Origin: Rotaria sordida
Taxonomy: Eukaryota; Rotifera; Eurotatoria; Philodinida; Philodinidae
Reading direction: 5' to 3'
Length of the DNA stretch: 64,000 bases
Assembly: GCA_905250125.1 (NCBI GenBank)
Contig: CAJNOL010000322.1
Span: 1-64,000, forward strand
Part shown: piece by piece, positions 62,504 to 64,000 of the stretch
How positions within the stretch are numbered: the stretch's first letter is position 1
How the letters are laid out: each line of letters starts with the position of its first letter
Made by a program: the position numbers and the translations under genes
The notes under the pieces: generated by a model
The model's input: the letters and a program-made list of their open reading frames with translations, nothing else
Told to the model about the DNA's origin: nothing
Database searches by the model: none

Positions 62504-64000
62504 TTAATACATTTTCTTATTTGATTTTTTCATTGAATCTTTTTGAAGATAACTTGTATAAAAGAAATGAACAAAGAGTATGAGATAAGAAGCATATAAA
62601 GCTAATGATAATTTAATATTAATATCTGATGTAGCACATAAATATCCATGTTGTTTATAATTCAATGCAGCAAGATTAATAAAACAACCGATAATCATTT
62701 GAATTAACTGTAATATTGTAATAAATTGTTGAAGAAATCGAGGTAGACGAATACGTGCTGCACGTAATGCAAAATAACCATACATTATTGTATGAACACA
62801 ATAATTCATTGATATAAACCAACGACCAGTCGAAACAAACATTGCATAACTTCAAAAAAGAAAAAGATTAATTTTAAATAATTTGTAGAAATTTGTTTTG
62901 GTATCTATTATTCATTTCAAAATATAATATCTTTTGATAGGAACCTCATACAAACTTGGATTCGAGACCATTGAAGTATTTTGAAAACGATATTCTGAAA
63001 CTATTTCCCTTTCGGCTTACATACGGTTACCAACATTCTTTCCTAGCTTCATTTGAGAGTTATAAGACTTTTTCTAAACACCCGATTTCAGTCAATGACC
63101 CTGTGTTTACCCGAAAAAGTAGATAATTAACCATGCTGAGTCGAATGGTGATATTTATTTTTCGATTCGAATTGATCTGACACTATTATCTCAATATTTC
63201 TGAAATGTCGGCTCAGTTCGTTACAGGGAAGTTGGTTGTGAAATTCCAGAAATATTGAGATAGCAGAGTCATATTGGTTCGAACCTAAAGATAAATATCA
63301 CCATTCAACTCAGTATGATGAATTACTGCTGCATAGTTAGTTTTTCAGATGATCACAGGTCAATTGGCTGAAATGGGGGGGGGGGGGGTCTCATAACTCT
63401 CGAAGAGAACTAGCTAGAGATATCGGACTTATGTAGGTTGTTAATTTCGATGATCCTGAGTCTTCTCTCTTGAATGTTGAAAAGTCAAGTCTCTATGATA
63501 TTCCTATAAAAAGTTATTCAAAAAAACAGTTAGGCACATTATATTTTTGAAATGGATAGTAAATAAACAAATAGTAATTTACCTGTAGAAACAATAGACA
63601 AGTACTGTTGCATGATGATACCAATGAAGAAATATTAATGGTTGTCGTCTTAAGACAATAAATAATGTATCAAGTGTTTCAGGTACTTTTGATGCCATAA
63701 ATAACCAAGACCTAAATAAAAAAAAATTAATAAACTTATGTTTCCTTTTTTTGTTTTTGTTTTCTATACTCACCAAAGTCCAGTGATACCTTTTTTAAAA
63801 CTCGGATCACAAACTGAATATAAAAATCCATAATTAGTTAAAGTATAAATAAGTTCAGGTACACATCGACATGCACCCCAAAAACTAAAGATTGTAAGAA
63901 TTGTATTCCAAATAATTAATAATTTTCTTAATTCAAATTTTTCATCTCTTTTTCTCATCCATGTTTGACCAATAAATATAGCAATAATATATAATAAAGC
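62504..64000 (-). CDS. ELOVL6: Very long chain fatty acid elongase, ELOVL6-like (5' end missing)
   Basis: Minus-strand exons 64000-63774 (continuing beyond the window), 63711-63583 and 62849-62504 encode 233 visible residues of about 265-270. The protein is a multi-span ER enzyme that condenses malonyl-CoA with acyl-CoA. Signature parts: [55 protein letters not shown], the histidine box HWYHH, then [24 protein letters not shown] and [13 protein letters not shown] and the RWF-MNY-VHTIMY pattern fit the ELOVL3/ELOVL6 branch that elongates saturated C12-C16 chains. The C-terminus ends in a Lys-rich tail (KKSNKKMY), as in ER-retained members. The 733-base intron holds a palindrome and a run of 14 G. 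Confidence 0.88.
63040..63410. repeat. Foldback element with poly-G in elongase intron
   Basis: GAATGGTGATATTTATTTTTCG pairs with the complement around 63290-63310 (GATAAATATCACCATTC), and TATCTCAATATTTCTG with CAGAAATATTGAGATA. Outer parts match less well. A run of 14 G at 63375-63388 lies in the right arm. Confidence 0.55.

Overview
The window is a 64 kb piece of an AT-rich animal genome, most probably a bdelloid rotifer. The case rests on intron-bearing metazoan orthologues with mostly short GT-AG introns (about 50-80 bp), an arginine ADP-ribosyltransferase of the kind expanded in bdelloids, an LRR-like F-box gene, a decayed Penelope-like retroelement, and splice-acceptor-like TAG|ATATA signals just upstream of most start codons, as expected where spliced-leader trans-splicing is used. 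The species cannot be fixed from sequence alone.

Layout. 0-2 kb: an ADP-ribosyltransferase gene (minus). 2-14.8 kb: a gene-poor block with an AT-rich quasi-periodic repeat, foldback elements and a decayed Penelope-like element (PLE, minus strand, 6.9-11.3 kb) that keeps recognisable reverse transcriptase motifs and repeated pLTR-like units. 14.8-16.5 kb: an F-box protein gene. 20.2-31.7 kb: four plus-strand genes in close order: GTPBP10 (mitochondrial Obg GTPase), PCID2 (TREX-2 / nuclear export), a CARHSP1-like cold-shock protein and PSMC1 (26S proteasome Rpt2). Only 16 bp separate the first two, so this looks like an operon. 35.5-41.3 kb: a PNPLA2/ATGL-like lipase with two very large palindromes in its introns. 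42.4-46.0 kb: beta-TrCP (F-box/WD40). 48.0-48.3 kb: VMA21. 51.4-59.3 kb: 5-oxoprolinase in 30 exons. 59.9-62.2 kb: two Tc1/mariner-type elements, the first split by a younger insertion that is a nearly perfect palindrome carrying a hammerhead-ribozyme-like motif in each arm. 62.5-64.0 kb: an ELOVL6-like fatty acid elongase (minus) running off the window.

The main theme outside the genes is foldback DNA: about twenty separate palindromic or inverted-repeat elements of 0.17-1.4 kb lie in introns and intergenic gaps. The most interesting is the 583-bp palindrome at 60,001-60,583. It has a 14-bp target-site duplication, near-identical arms, and a 44-nt motif in each arm with the hammerhead core (CTGATGA, a 5-bp helix II, GAAAC, and a matching helix I). 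PLEs are known to carry hammerhead motifs in their pLTRs, and the decayed PLE at 7-11 kb has related but damaged copies.

The host genes are conserved housekeeping or regulatory functions (protein degradation: PSMC1 and beta-TrCP; lipid metabolism: ATGL-like and ELOVL; glutathione cycle: OPLAH; V-ATPase assembly: VMA21) with no evident shared pathway. Exon boundaries were derived by eye from GT/AG sites, reading phase and remembered protein families; none was tested against transcripts.
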